Positions 37,623 through 46,144 of a DNA stretch of 64,000 nucleotides are shown piece by piece. This DNA comes from Rubrobacter xylanophilus DSM 9941 (GTDB lineage: Bacteria; Actinomycetota; Rubrobacteria; Rubrobacterales; Rubrobacteraceae). Within the stretch, counting starts at the first letter, position 1; each line of letters begins with the position of its first letter. Position numbers and translations under genes: made by a program. The DNA is taken from the NCBI RefSeq assembly GCF_000014185.1, contig NC_008148.1, positions 1 through 64,000 of the forward strand. Reading direction: 5' to 3'. The notes under the pieces were generated by a model. It was not told the origin of the DNA, ran no database searches, and saw only the letters and a list, made by a program, of their open reading frames with translations.

Positions 37623-39014
37623 ATGGTAGGGAAGGTTCTGGTCGCCAACCGCGGGGAGATAGCCCTCCGCGTGATCCGGGCCTGCCGGGAGCTGGGCCTC
37701 CGCAGCGTCGCGGTCTACTCCACCGCCGACGGCGACTCGCTGCACAGGATGCTGGCCGACGAGGCGGTGTGCATAGGCCCGCCGCAGGCCGCCGGCAGCT
37801 ACCTCAACATCCCGGCGATAATCTCCGCCGCCGAGCTCACCGGGGCCGACGCGGTGCACCCCGGCTACGGCTTTCTGGCCGAGAACGCCCGCTTCGCGGA
37901 GATCTGCGAGCGGGTGGGTCTCACCTTTATCGGGCCGCCCTCCGGGGTCATCGCGCGCATGGGGGACAAGGCCGCGGCCCGACGGGCGGCGGAGGAGGCC
38001 GGGGTGCCCATCGCCCCCGGCTCGGACGGGCCCTGCTCGGGGGCCGGGGAGGTGAGGCGGGTGGGGGCGGAGGTCGGCTACCCGCTCGTCATCAAGGCCA
38101 GCGCCGGCGGCGGGGGCAAGGGGATGCGGGTGGTCCGCTCCGAGGAGGAGGTGGAGGCGGCCTTCGCGGACGCCGGGAGGGAGGCCGGCGCGAGCTTCGG
38201 CGACGGCTCCCTGTACGTGGAGCGCTACCTGGACCCGCTGCGCCACGTGGAGGTGCAGGTGCTCGCCGACACCCACGGCAACGTGGTCGCCTTCCCGGAG
38301 CGGGACTGCTCCGTGCAGCGCCGCTACCAGAAGCTCGTAGAGGAGTCGCCGGCGCCGGGGCTCCCGCCGGAGGTGAGGGAGGATCTGCTCTCGGCGGCCC
38401 GGGACCTCGCCGCCTCGCTGGGGTACGTGGGCGCGGGGACCGTGGAGTTCATCTACAGCGAGGGCGAGTTCTACTTTATCGAGATGAACACCCGGCTCCA
38501 GGTGGAGCACCCGGTCACCGAGACGGTGTGCGGGGTGGACCTCGTCGCCGAGCAGATAAAGGTCGCCTCCGGGGAGGAGCTGGAGCTGCCGGGGAGCGCC
38601 CTCTCCCCGCGGGGCCACGCCATCGAGTTCAGGATCAACGCCGAGGACCCGAAGCGCAACTTCATGCCCCAGGCCGGCCCCGTGGAGTTCTACAACCCCC
38701 CGGGCGGCCCCGGGGTCCGGGTGGACTCCCACCTGTACGCGGGCTACAGGGTCCCCCCGCACTACGACTCGCTGCTCGCCAAGCTGATCGTCCACGGCGA
38801 GAGCCGGGAGGCGGCGATCCGGCGCGGGGTGCGGGCCCTGGACGAGTTCGCCGTCTCCGGGATAGAGACCACCATCCCGCTGCACCTCGCGGTGCTGGAG
38901 GACGAGGAGTTCCGCCGGGGCGGGGTGCCGACCAGGTTCCTGGAGGAGCGGAGGCTCTCGAGCGAGAGCGGGGTTTTGCGCCTGCTGCGGGCCGGGGCCG
39001 CCTCCTCGCTCTGA
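37623..39014 (+). CDS. accC: Biotin carboxylase
   Basis: ATP-grasp subunit that carboxylates biotin on AccB, starting fatty acid synthesis. In 463 residues: KVLVANRGEIALRVIRACRELG, HPGYGFLAENARFAE, the Gly-rich ATP loop KASAGGGGKGMRVV, EKYLD-like ERYLD, RDCSVQRRYQKLVEESPAP, and EMNTRLQVEHPVTE. Length is typical. Follows accB by three bases. Confidence 0.95.
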   Translation: MVGKVLVANRGEIALRVIRACRELGLRSVAVYSTADGDSLHRMLADEAVCIGPPQAAGSYLNIPAIISAAELTGADAVHPGYGFLAENARFAEICERVGLTFIGPPSGVIARMGDKAAARRAAEEAGVPIAPGSDGPCSGAGEVRRVGAEVGYPLVIKASAGGGGKGMRVVRSEEEVEAAFADAGREAGASFGDGSLYVERYLDPLRHVEVQVLADTHGNVVAFPERDCSVQRRYQKLVEESPAPGLPPEVREDLLSAARDLAASLGYVGAGTVEFIYSEGEFYFIEMNTRLQVEHPVTETVCGVDLVAEQIKVASGEELELPGSALSPRGHAIEFRINAEDPKRNFMPQAGPVEFYNPPGGPGVRVDSHLYAGYRVPPHYDSLLAKLIVHGESREAAIRRGVRALDEFAVSGIETTIPLHLAVLEDEEFRRGGVPTRFLEERRLSSESGVLRLLRAGAASSL

Positions 39015-39079
39015 GGGGGCCGCGGGGCGGAGGGCGTGCTATCTTTATGCACCGTATACGAGCGCCGGGAGAGGAAGCT

Positions 39080-39886
39080 TTGGCAGCCGGAGCGAGCGAG
39101 GAGCGCCTGACCTTCGGGGGGATGGCCCGCTGGGACGGGCTGGACCTCTTCGGCCCCAACTACATGAGCGTCGCCTACCGCAGGGGCGGCAAGGTCCACG
39201 TCCGGATAGAGCCCTCCCGGCTGCGCCCGCCGCAGAGCCCGGCCGTCCGCCGGCTGGTGCGGCTGCCGGTGGTCCGCTCGTTCTTTTTCTGGGGCCGGCT
39301 CGTCCTGCAGGTGGCGGGCTCGGTGTGGACCCTGCTCTTCTTCGCCGCCACGCTCGGGGCGCTGTGGCTTCTGGTGAGCCTGCTGGAGGCGGGCCGGGAC
39401 GCCTCGGGAGGCCTTCTCGGTCCGCTCCTCGGCCTTCTCGCCGAGTTCCCCATCCTGCCCGTGCTCGCGCTCTTCTTCGCCGCCATGCGCCTCACCCCCG
39501 TGGGCCGCTACCACGGCGCGGAGCACAAGGCCGTCGCCGCCTACGAGCGCTACGGCGAGGTGACCCTGGAGAAGGCCCGGGCGAGCAGCCGGATCCACCC
39601 GCGCTGCGGGACGAACATCCTCCTCTACATCATCCTCGCCGCCCTCGCCGACCCGTTTATCGGGTGGTGGGGCTACTCCGTCCTGCAGTTCCTCCTGATC
39701 TCCGAGGCCTGGTTCGTCTTCGGCCAGAGCCGGCCCTCCGTCGCGGTGGGCAGCTTTCTGCAGCGCTACTTCACCACCACCGAGCCGCGCCGGGCGGAGC
39801 TGGAGGTGGCGGTGGAGTCGCTGCGGCGGCTGCTGCGGGCCGAGGAGGAGAGCGCCGGGGAGGGCGCCGCGCGGATGCCGGCCTAG
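39080..39886 (+). CDS. DUF1385 family membrane protein
   Basis: A 268-residue membrane protein matching DUF1385 (YqhQ-like): TFGGMARWDGLDLFGPNYMSVAYR at the start, several membrane helices, the conserved MRLTPVGRYHGAEHKAVAAYE, and HPRCGTNILLYIILAALADP. Function unknown; conserved His/Glu/Cys suggest metal binding or enzyme activity. TTG 39080 has GGGAGAGGAAG just upstream and gives the family-like short N-terminus; an in-frame ATG at 39047 would add 11 residues. It ends overlapping the convergent gene by four bases. Confidence 0.85.
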   Translation: MAAGASEERLTFGGMARWDGLDLFGPNYMSVAYRRGGKVHVRIEPSRLRPPQSPAVRRLVRLPVVRSFFFWGRLVLQVAGSVWTLLFFAATLGALWLLVSLLEAGRDASGGLLGPLLGLLAEFPILPVLALFFAAMRLTPVGRYHGAEHKAVAAYERYGEVTLEKARASSRIHPRCGTNILLYIILAALADPFIGWWGYSVLQFLLISEAWFVFGQSRPSVAVGSFLQRYFTTTEPRRAELEVAVESLRRLLRAEEESAGEGAARMPA

Positions 39887-40782
39887 TAGGGGGGCGCCGC
39901 GCCGGACAGCCGCAAATAGGCCAGCGTCCAGTAGGCGTGGAAAAAGGCCCCTACGGCCCCGGTCGCCACCAGAAGCAGCGGCAGCAGTACGAGCCCCGCG
40001 ACTACCCCCGCCGCGACCGCAGCCGCCTCGTGGCCGGCCGTCCCGAGCGCTATGGCGGGCATAAACAGCGCGATCCCCAGCAGGATAAAGACCACGGCCA
40101 GGGCTACCCCGACGCCGATGGAGAGGGCCAGGTTTATCACCCAGACCAGGATGCTCTTGCCCGCGTTGCGCCGGAAGAGCCCGAAGGCCCCGCCGATGGC
40201 GTCCAACGCGCCCCGGCGGCCCACGACGAGCTCCCTCAGCGCGAACTGCCCCACCACGGCGTAGGGCACGTAGAGCACCACGAGCAGCACGACCCCTAGC
40301 AGCCCCAGCAGCACCCCGAAGACCACCCGGGCCGCCACGGACTCGGTGAGCGCCAACAGCAGGACGAACGGGCCACCCACCGCGACGAAGACGGCGAGCG
40401 CGAGCCCGATCCCGATGAGCAGCAGCAGGATCGCCTGCCCGAGCACCCCCCAGAAGCTCCCCAGCCCCGCCCGGAAGGTGGAGGAGAAGCCCGGCCTCTC
40501 CCCGCGCTCTATGGCGGCGACGCTCCAGGCGAGCCCTCCGGCCGAGACGACGCCGAGCACCAGGTAGACCAGCAGCAGGACCAGCGCCAGGAGCGCCGCG
40601 GCGGCCACCACGAGGGCCAGGTTCTCGCCGGCCCACCGCAGCGAGTCCGGCAGCCCCCCCGGCGGCCCGCCCGGAACGTTGAAGGAGAAGCCGCTCCCCG
40701 CCACGAAGAAGCCGAAGAACCAGAGGTACCTGTTGCGCCAGACGGTGCGGAAGGCGTCCCGGATGAGCTCCCCGTAGCTCAA
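39883..40782 (-). CDS. Multi-pass membrane protein, unknown
   Basis: A 299-residue protein with about seven long hydrophobic helices, starting LSYGELIRDAFRTVWRNRYLWFFGFF, a pattern seen in DUF-type membrane proteins of unknown role. Middle segment LRELVVGRRGALDAIGGAFGLFRRNAGKSILVW lies between helices. Start is TTG 40782, whose TTGA overlaps the stop of the ATP-grasp gene upstream, so the two are probably translationally coupled. Glycerophosphodiester-phosphodiesterase membrane domains are a possible relative, but I am not sure. Confidence 0.65.
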   Translation of the reverse strand: MSYGELIRDAFRTVWRNRYLWFFGFFVAGSGFSFNVPGGPPGGLPDSLRWAGENLALVVAAAALLALVLLLVYLVLGVVSAGGLAWSVAAIERGERPGFSSTFRAGLGSFWGVLGQAILLLLIGIGLALAVFVAVGGPFVLLLALTESVAARVVFGVLLGLLGVVLLVVLYVPYAVVGQFALRELVVGRRGALDAIGGAFGLFRRNAGKSILVWVINLALSIGVGVALAVVFILLGIALFMPAIALGTAGHEAAAVAAGVVAGLVLLPLLLVATGAVGAFFHAYWTLAYLRLSGAAPPY

Positions 40783-42182
40783 CGCCCGGGCACCCAGGTG
40801 TCCTTCATCTTGCCCCCGCTGGAGATGTTGGTGATCCTGCGCCCCGGCGCGGCCACCCGGGCGAGGGCGCCGGGCACCACCTCCACCACGTCGGGGTCCT
40901 GCGGGTCGGGGGCGAGCGCCAGGACCCTGTAGTCTGCGTAGGAGTCGCGCAGGACGAACTCCCCCTCCTCCACGTCGCACAGGACGTGGGTGGAGAACTC
41001 CAGGGGCGGCTGGGCTATGTACTCCACGGGGTTGCTCTCCACCATCCGGCGGAACCGCTCTCTGGCCTCCGCGCTCTCCTCCGGCCCGATCATGACCTCC
41101 TTGCCCCCGTAGCCCCCCCGGCTCTTCACCACGAGGCGCTCGAAGTTCCGCATGACGTAGCGGCGGTCCTCCTCGATCGCGAGCGACCAGGTGCGGGCGT
41201 TCTCGAGGATCGGCTCCTCCCCCAGGTAGCGCCGCACCATCTCCGGGATGAAGGGGTAGACGCCCTTGTCGTCCACCACCTCGGAGTTGGGCGCGAAGAG
41301 CACGTGCACCCGGCCCTCCAGGTGGCACCGCAGAAGCCCCGGCACCTCCGCGTAGAGCCTGTCCTCGTCCACCCGCTCGTAGACGACGTCCACCCTCCGG
41401 CCCGAGGGCCGGTGCACGAGGTACCCCTCCCCGTCCACCTCCAGCTCCCCGGGCTCGGCGAGGAGGGCCCCCATCTCGCTCGCGTAGATGTGGTGGTCCA
41501 GGTAGAACTGGTCCCCAGGCCCCCCGCTCACCACGGCGAGGGTGGCCTCCCGGCCCCTGGGCGAGGCGGCCCTCAGGGCCTCCCCCAGCCGCCCGAGCCA
41601 CCCGTCGAGGCCGCGCACCCCGAGCCCCTCGTAGGTCTTCGGGAAGAAGAGGCCCGCGCTCAGGGCCCGCCGGCGGGTCATGGGGGCGAGCCCGACGGGC
41701 ATCTTGGCGTTCTCCTCGATGACCACGTACTCCCAGCCGCCCGCCCCGCCCTCCACGGCCACCACGTCGAAGGCCACCTGCCGCACCGGGACCGGCCCGA
41801 AGCGGTTGGGCGTGTCCTGGTCGTAGAGGATGCTGCTCTCCAGCACCTCCGGGGGGACGACCTCCTCCTTTCCAGCCTCGAGCCGCCGCAGAAACGCGTT
41901 CAGCGCCCGCATCCGCTGGGCGATGCCGCGCTCCAGGCGCTCCCAGTCGGGGGCCGCGACGATGCGGGGGAACCAGTCGGTGGGGTGGGTCCTGTCGCCC
42001 CCCAGAAGCCCGAAGGAGCGCTGCTCCTCGAGGAGCAGGGAGCGCGCCTTCTCCAGCCGCTCCAGCCAGCGGGCGGGCCCCGTCTCCTCCAGCTCCTCGA
42101 GCAGGGGCCCGTAGCCGGGGCGCGGCGAACCGTCGGGGAAAAAGACCTCGTTGGGCCCCGGCAGTTTGCGCTCGAACCTCAC
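40779..42182 (-). CDS. Circularly permuted ATP-grasp ligase family protein
   Basis: A 467-residue protein of the circularly permuted type-2 ATP-grasp family (DUF404/407). Seen: PNEVFFPDGSPRPGYGPLLEEL, DNTPNRFGP-like DQDTPNRFGPVPVRQVAFD, ALLAEPGELEVDGEGYLVHRPSGRRVDVVYERVDEDRL, FAPNSEVVDDKGVYPFIPEMVRRYLGEEPIL and VVKSRGGYGGKEVMIGPE. The family makes amide bonds in peptide-like products; the substrate is unknown. Start GTG 42182 is nine bases after TATAAT (42192-42197 on this strand); an upstream ATG 42215 lies beyond that box. Overlaps the following membrane-protein gene by four bases. Confidence 0.85.
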   Translation of the reverse strand: MRFERKLPGPNEVFFPDGSPRPGYGPLLEELEETGPARWLERLEKARSLLLEEQRSFGLLGGDRTHPTDWFPRIVAAPDWERLERGIAQRMRALNAFLRRLEAGKEEVVPPEVLESSILYDQDTPNRFGPVPVRQVAFDVVAVEGGAGGWEYVVIEENAKMPVGLAPMTRRRALSAGLFFPKTYEGLGVRGLDGWLGRLGEALRAASPRGREATLAVVSGGPGDQFYLDHHIYASEMGALLAEPGELEVDGEGYLVHRPSGRRVDVVYERVDEDRLYAEVPGLLRCHLEGRVHVLFAPNSEVVDDKGVYPFIPEMVRRYLGEEPILENARTWSLAIEEDRRYVMRNFERLVVKSRGGYGGKEVMIGPEESAEARERFRRMVESNPVEYIAQPPLEFSTHVLCDVEEGEFVLRDSYADYRVLALAPDPQDPDVVEVVPGALARVAAPGRRITNISSGGKMKDTWVPGR

Positions 42183-42191
42183 GGAGAAACG

Positions 42192-42255
42192 ATTATAGCC
42201 GATGCCGCGGGGCAAGCTCCGCGGCGTGGAGAGCGGGCCGGAAGGGGATTATACT
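42192..42255. promoter_or_regulatory. Divergent promoter region with inverted repeat
   Basis: Minus strand TATAAT (42192-42197) for the ATP-grasp gene and plus strand TATACT (42250-42255) for the DnaD-like gene, nine and ten bases before their starts. Between them a perfect inverted repeat GCCGCGG (42204-42210) / CCGCGGC (42219-42225) with an 8-bp spacer could be a shared operator. Confidence 0.55.
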
Positions 42256-42265
42256 GCCAGCAGGC

Positions 42266-42988
42266 ATGGACAGCGTCAGGCTCACACCGCCGGGGGAGCG
42301 CCGCGTTCGGGGAGAGCGGGCCCGGCTCTACATCCGCTGGATGCCCCACCTGGGCGCCGAGGCCGTGGCGCTCTACGAGCTGCTGCGCGTCCTCCCCGAG
42401 GTCGGGCTGGACGAGGTGGAGGTGCAGGAGCTCGCCGAGCTGCTGCGCTCCACCCCCGAGGGGGTGCGGGAGGCCCTCAAGACGCTGGAGGAGAACGGCT
42501 TTCTGGTGCGGCGCGAGGGGTGGACCGAGGTCGCCGGACCCCCTCCCGCCCCCGGGCGCGCGCCGGCCGCGCCCGAGCGTCCCGCCCGCGACATACGGGT
42601 GATCCGGGCCGCCGACGAGGGCGTCTCCGCCGACGACTACTTCCGGTACATGGGCTCGCTGCCCTCCCCGCACATCCTGGAGTTCCTCAACGGCTACTGC
42701 GAGCGGGACGGGATGTCGCCCGACGTGGTGCGCGAGGCGCTCCGGATCGCCAGCGAGCGGGACGCCCGCAGGGTCGGCTACGTCCGGAGCATCCTGGAGC
42801 GGTGGGTCGAGCGCGGCGTGAAGACGGTCGAGGACGTCGAGCGCTTCGAACAGGACAGGAGGCTGCGGCTCGTGCAGCACGGCGGCGCCCCGGCGGAGAG
42901 GACCGGAGAGGGGGTGCAAGAAGATGGAGCGCATAGGCGACCTGCTGCCCGACGCCGGGAAGATTACCGCTGGTTCTTCGGGGAGTAG
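42266..42988 (+). CDS. DnaD-domain replication protein
   Basis: A 240-residue protein. Residues 15-85 form a winged helix (GAEAVALYELLRVLPEVGLDEVEVQELAELLRSTPEGVREALKTLEENGFLV), then a Pro/Ala linker, and residues 118-192 match the DnaD domain (YFRYMGSLPSPHILEFLNGYCERDGMSPDVVREALRIASERDARRVGYVRSILERWVERGV). In Bacillus, DnaD acts with DnaB and DnaI to load the helicase. Here it directly precedes a DnaI/DnaC-like ATPase, overlapping it by 65 bases. ATG is ten bases after TATACT and has no good ribosome binding site. Confidence 0.85.
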   Translation: MDSVRLTPPGERRVRGERARLYIRWMPHLGAEAVALYELLRVLPEVGLDEVEVQELAELLRSTPEGVREALKTLEENGFLVRREGWTEVAGPPPAPGRAPAAPERPARDIRVIRAADEGVSADDYFRYMGSLPSPHILEFLNGYCERDGMSPDVVREALRIASERDARRVGYVRSILERWVERGVKTVEDVERFEQDRRLRLVQHGGAPAERTGEGVQEDGAHRRPAARRREDYRWFFGE

Positions 42989-43793
42989 GAGGCGCCGCCA
43001 GGCGGAGGCGCTCCGGCTGGACGACCGCGTCTGCCCCCACTGCGGGCGCGAGCTGCAGGCCGAGTGGGTGGAGTTCCCGCCCGCCCTGCAGCGGAAGTTC
43101 GGCCGCCCCGGGGAGTGGTACTACCACCCCTGCACCCCGGAGTGCGAGCGGAAGAACGAGCGCAGGGAGTGGGAGCTCATGCGCCGCGACGCGCGGGTAG
43201 CCGCGCTGCGCGAGCGCAGCGGGCTCTCGCGGCGCATGAAGGGCTACACCCTGAGCGGGTTCAACCCCTACGTCAGCCCGGCGGCGGCCAAGGCGCTGGA
43301 GAAGGTGGAGGCCTACCTGAAGGGCTGGGAGGAGAACCGGGAGCAGGGCAGGGGCCTGTACTTCTGCGGCGGGGTGGGCACCGGCAAGACGCACCTGGCG
43401 GTGGCGGTGATGAACGAGCTCATCCAGCGGAGGCGGGTGCCCTCCCTCTTCGTCACGGTCCCCGAGCTGCTGGACAACCTGCGCGGGGCGTACAACGACC
43501 CGGGCCGCGACCTCGACGAGTGGATGGACGCGGTCAAGAACGCCGAGCTGCTGCTGCTGGACGACCTGGGGGCCGAGAAGGCGAACGAGTGGGTCCGGGA
43601 GCGGCTCTTCGTGATCATCAACCACCGCTACCGGGAGGCGCTGCCGACCATCTTCACCTCCAACATCGGGCCCGAGGAGCTGCCGCGGCAGCTCGGGGAG
43701 CGGACGGCCAGCAGGATCATCGCCATGTGCGAGGGCGTGGAGCTGGAGGGCCCGGACTACCGGGAGAAGCTGCGCAACGAGCGGGGCGCATGA
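42924..43793 (+). CDS. DnaI/DnaC-like helicase loader ATPase
   Basis: A 289-residue AAA+ protein. An N-terminal zinc-binding region (Cys37, Cys40, Cys70, Cys74) precedes the ATPase: Walker A GGVGTGKT 149-156, Walker B LLLLDDLGAEKANEW, and the sensor TSNIGPEELPRQLGERTASRIIAM. This architecture is that of DnaI and phage/IS loaders (IstB). With a DnaD gene just upstream, a replicative helicase loader is the best reading; IstB is the alternative but no transposase is nearby. The start overlaps the preceding gene by 65 bases; GGAGAGGGGGTG lies about ten bases upstream. The stop overlaps the next gene by four bases. Confidence 0.85.
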   Translation: MERIGDLLPDAGKITAGSSGSRRRRQAEALRLDDRVCPHCGRELQAEWVEFPPALQRKFGRPGEWYYHPCTPECERKNERREWELMRRDARVAALRERSGLSRRMKGYTLSGFNPYVSPAAAKALEKVEAYLKGWEENREQGRGLYFCGGVGTGKTHLAVAVMNELIQRRRVPSLFVTVPELLDNLRGAYNDPGRDLDEWMDAVKNAELLLLDDLGAEKANEWVRERLFVIINHRYREALPTIFTSNIGPEELPRQLGERTASRIIAMCEGVELEGPDYREKLRNERGA

Positions 43794-44395
43794 GGGAAGA
43801 GTTCCTGATAACCCGCCAGGGACGCCAGTACGTCCTCTTCGCCGGTCTCCTGGACGAGGCCCACGCCCGGGGCTTGAGGAGCATAGAGACCGAGCTTCTG
43901 CAGGTGCCCGAGGAGGCGAACGGGATGACGGCCATAGTGCGGGCGCGGGTGGAGATGGAGGACGGCCGGACTTTCAGCGGCCTCGGGGACGCCAACCCGC
44001 AGAACGTGGGCCGGTCCATAGCGCCGCACCTGATCCGGATGGCCGAGACGCGGGCCAAGGCGCGGGCGCTCAGGGACGCGGTGAACGTGGGGGCCACCGC
44101 GCTGGAGGAGCTGACCGACGGCGAGGAGTCCCCGCCGGTGGAGGAGGCCCGGTCCCGCAGGCCCCGCCCGGTGGAGGAGGCGCCCCCCGGCGAGGGGGGT
44201 TCGGAGGCGGGGCGCCGCGGCGGGAGGGTGCGCAGGAGCCAGCTCGAGCTTTTGCGGACGCTCGCGGTGGAGGCGCGCGGCGAGAACGGGGTCGAGCGCC
44301 TGGAGCGGCACATCGGGAAGCCCCTCTCCGAGCTCACCCGGGAGGAGGCCGAGGCCTGGATAGACCGCCTCACCCCCGCCGGGGGGCGGGAGTAG
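43790..44395 (+). CDS. Hypothetical protein of the DnaD-DnaI operon
   Basis: A 201-residue protein. Residues 1-105 contain REEFLITRQGRQYVLFAGLLDEAHARGLRSIETELLQVPEEANGMTAIVRARVEMEDGRTFSGLGDANPQNVG and IAPHLIRMAETRAKARALRDAVNVG, which looks to me like a family also found near recombination or phage replication genes, resembling single-strand annealing proteins; I am not certain. The middle is charged and disordered, and the last 55 residues (SQLELLRTLAVEARGENGVERLERHIGKPLSELTREEAEAWIDRL) are a small helical domain. ATG overlaps the DnaI stop. Confidence 0.6.
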   Translation: MREEFLITRQGRQYVLFAGLLDEAHARGLRSIETELLQVPEEANGMTAIVRARVEMEDGRTFSGLGDANPQNVGRSIAPHLIRMAETRAKARALRDAVNVGATALEELTDGEESPPVEEARSRRPRPVEEAPPGEGGSEAGRRGGRVRRSQLELLRTLAVEARGENGVERLERHIGKPLSELTREEAEAWIDRLTPAGGRE

Positions 44396-44401
44396 GCCCT
44401 T

Positions 44402-45193
44402 TTGGTCCGGTGGCCTCCGGTGCCTCTCGCGGCGGCCGGGAAGGGCGGGGGCAGGTACTGGGACGTCGACGCCGCCCGGGGGGTGGCCATGGGCATGGTG
44501 GTCCTCTACCACCTCGTCTTCGACCTGGACAACTTCGGCGGCTACCCAATAGCCTCCACCTCCGGGTTCTGGGCCGCCTTCGCGGACGCCAGCGCCTTCG
44601 TGTTCGTGTTTCTGGCCGGGCTCTCGCTCACGCTGAGCTACCGGAGGGCCGCCAGGCCCACCTTCGGCAAGTACCTGCGGCGGGGGCTGAGGATCTTCGC
44701 CTACGGCATGCTCATCACGCTGGCCTTCCGCCTGGTGGACTACGGGTACGTGATCTTCGGGATCCTGCACCTCATCGGGGCCTCCATCGTCCTGGCCTAC
44801 CCCTTTCTGCGGCTGCGGTGGGCCAATTTGCCCCTCGGGCTCCTCGTCATCGCCCTCGGGGCCTACGTCGGCGCGCGGGACTTCGCGGCCGGCGGCGCGG
44901 CCGGGGTGCTGCTCGCCCCGCTCGGGGTGCTGCCCGAGGGGGTCATGATGCCCGACTACCGGCCGCTGCTGCCCTGGTTCGGGGTGGTGCTGCTCGGGGT
45001 CTTCGCCGGCAACGCCGCCTACCTGCCGTGGCGGGAGCGGCGCCCGCCCGGCGGGCCGCCCGGTCCCGCCGCGGGCGCCCTGGCCCTCGTCGGGAGGAAC
45101 ACCCTCCTTATCTACCTGGTCCACCAGCCCGTGCTCCTCGCCGTCCTGTGGGCGCTCGGCGTGCTCGCTCCGCCGGGGGTGGCGGGGCGGTGA
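44402..45193 (+). CDS. DUF1624-like membrane acyltransferase-type protein
   Basis: A 263-residue membrane protein with about seven helices, resembling DUF1624/heparan-alpha-glucosaminide acetyltransferase-like proteins: GRYWDVDAARGVAMGMVVLYHLVFDLDNFGG near the N-terminus (with the conserved Asp and His of membrane acyltransferases), FVFLAGLSLTLSYRR, and the C-terminal LALVGRNTLLIYLVHQPVLL. It may acylate a surface polymer. TTG 44402 follows GGGAGTAGG; GTG codons soon after are alternative starts. Its stop forms a GTGA overlap with the next gene. Confidence 0.8.
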   Translation: MVRWPPVPLAAAGKGGGRYWDVDAARGVAMGMVVLYHLVFDLDNFGGYPIASTSGFWAAFADASAFVFVFLAGLSLTLSYRRAARPTFGKYLRRGLRIFAYGMLITLAFRLVDYGYVIFGILHLIGASIVLAYPFLRLRWANLPLGLLVIALGAYVGARDFAAGGAAGVLLAPLGVLPEGVMMPDYRPLLPWFGVVLLGVFAGNAAYLPWRERRPPGGPPGPAAGALALVGRNTLLIYLVHQPVLLAVLWALGVLAPPGVAGR

Positions 45194-46065
45194 GGCGCCG
45201 CGCTCTGGCCCCCGCGCTGGTGCTCGTCCTGCTCCTCTTCGCCGCCTGCGGCGGGGTCCGGGGCGGCGCCGGGCCGCCGCCGTCCGGGGCGCTCTCGGTG
45301 AGCTTCATAGACGTGGGGCAGGGGGACTCCGTGCTCGTGCAGGCCGGCGGGGAGGACTACCTGGTGGACGCCGGAAACCCCGAGGAGGGGCCGGTCGTGG
45401 TGGATTTCCTGCGGGAGCGGGGCGTGGACGACCTGGAGGGGCTCGTCTCCACCAGCGGGGACGCCGACCACGCCGGGGGGCTCGCCGACGTGCTCGAGGC
45501 CTTCCCGGTCGAGAGGATCTACCTCTCCGGCTACCCCAAGGACACCCTCACCTACGCGGGCTTTCTGCGGGCCGTCCGGGCCGAGGAGGGGGCCGACGTC
45601 GAGCGGGTGCGGGCGGGGTACAGGACGGAGTGGGGCGGGGTGAGGGTAGACGTGCTCAACCCGCCGCCCGGCGGCTACTTCTCCGGCTCCAACGACAACT
45701 CCGTGGCGGTGCTGCTGACCTACGGGAGGGCCCGCGTCCTGCTCGCGGGGGACGCCGAGCGGCGGGCCGAGGAGTACATGGCGGGCGGGCCCCACACCGG
45801 CCCGCTCACCGTCCTCAAGGTAAACCACCACGGGTCCGAGACCTCCTCCGGCCCGCTCTTTCTCAGCCGCTTCAGGCCGAAGGTCGCCGTGATACAGTGC
45901 GGGCGGGACAACCCCTACGGGCACCCGGACCCGGAGGTGCTGGAGCGCCTGCGCCGGGTCGGGGCCAGGGTCTTCAGGACCGACCTGCACGGGGACGTGA
46001 TCGTCACCATCCGCCGCGACCTCGTGGAGGTGGCGGTCGAGAGGCCGGCGCGGGCCGGGGCCTGA
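45190..46065 (+). CDS. ComEC-like metallo-beta-lactamase lipoprotein
   Basis: A 291-residue extracytoplasmic protein. The N-terminus is a lipoprotein signal peptide (ALVLVLLLFAAC, lipidated Cys20). The rest matches the ComEC/Rec2-type beta-lactamase domain: VSFIDVGQGDSVLVQ, LVDAGNP, STSGDADHAGG, LLAGDAERRAEEYM and VNHHGSETSS. The usual THPDADH has Ser89 and Gly90 in place of His and Pro, so one metal ligand is missing while DADH remains. A secreted nuclease or hydrolase is possible. Its GTG overlaps the DUF1624 gene stop. Confidence 0.85.
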   Translation: MRRRALAPALVLVLLLFAACGGVRGGAGPPPSGALSVSFIDVGQGDSVLVQAGGEDYLVDAGNPEEGPVVVDFLRERGVDDLEGLVSTSGDADHAGGLADVLEAFPVERIYLSGYPKDTLTYAGFLRAVRAEEGADVERVRAGYRTEWGGVRVDVLNPPPGGYFSGSNDNSVAVLLTYGRARVLLAGDAERRAEEYMAGGPHTGPLTVLKVNHHGSETSSGPLFLSRFRPKVAVIQCGRDNPYGHPDPEVLERLRRVGARVFRTDLHGDVIVTIRRDLVEVAVERPARAGA

Positions 46066-46144
46066 AAATACCCGTGGCCGGCCGGCGCGGGGTGTTGGAT
46101 ACTTAGTCCCGAGAGGGCGGAGAGACGAGGAGAAAGGAAAGGCC

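Noticed and set aside
42924-43793. Reading the loader gene as IS21-type IstB
   Set aside because: No transposase or terminal repeats nearby, and a DnaD-domain gene is directly upstream, which favours a replication loader.
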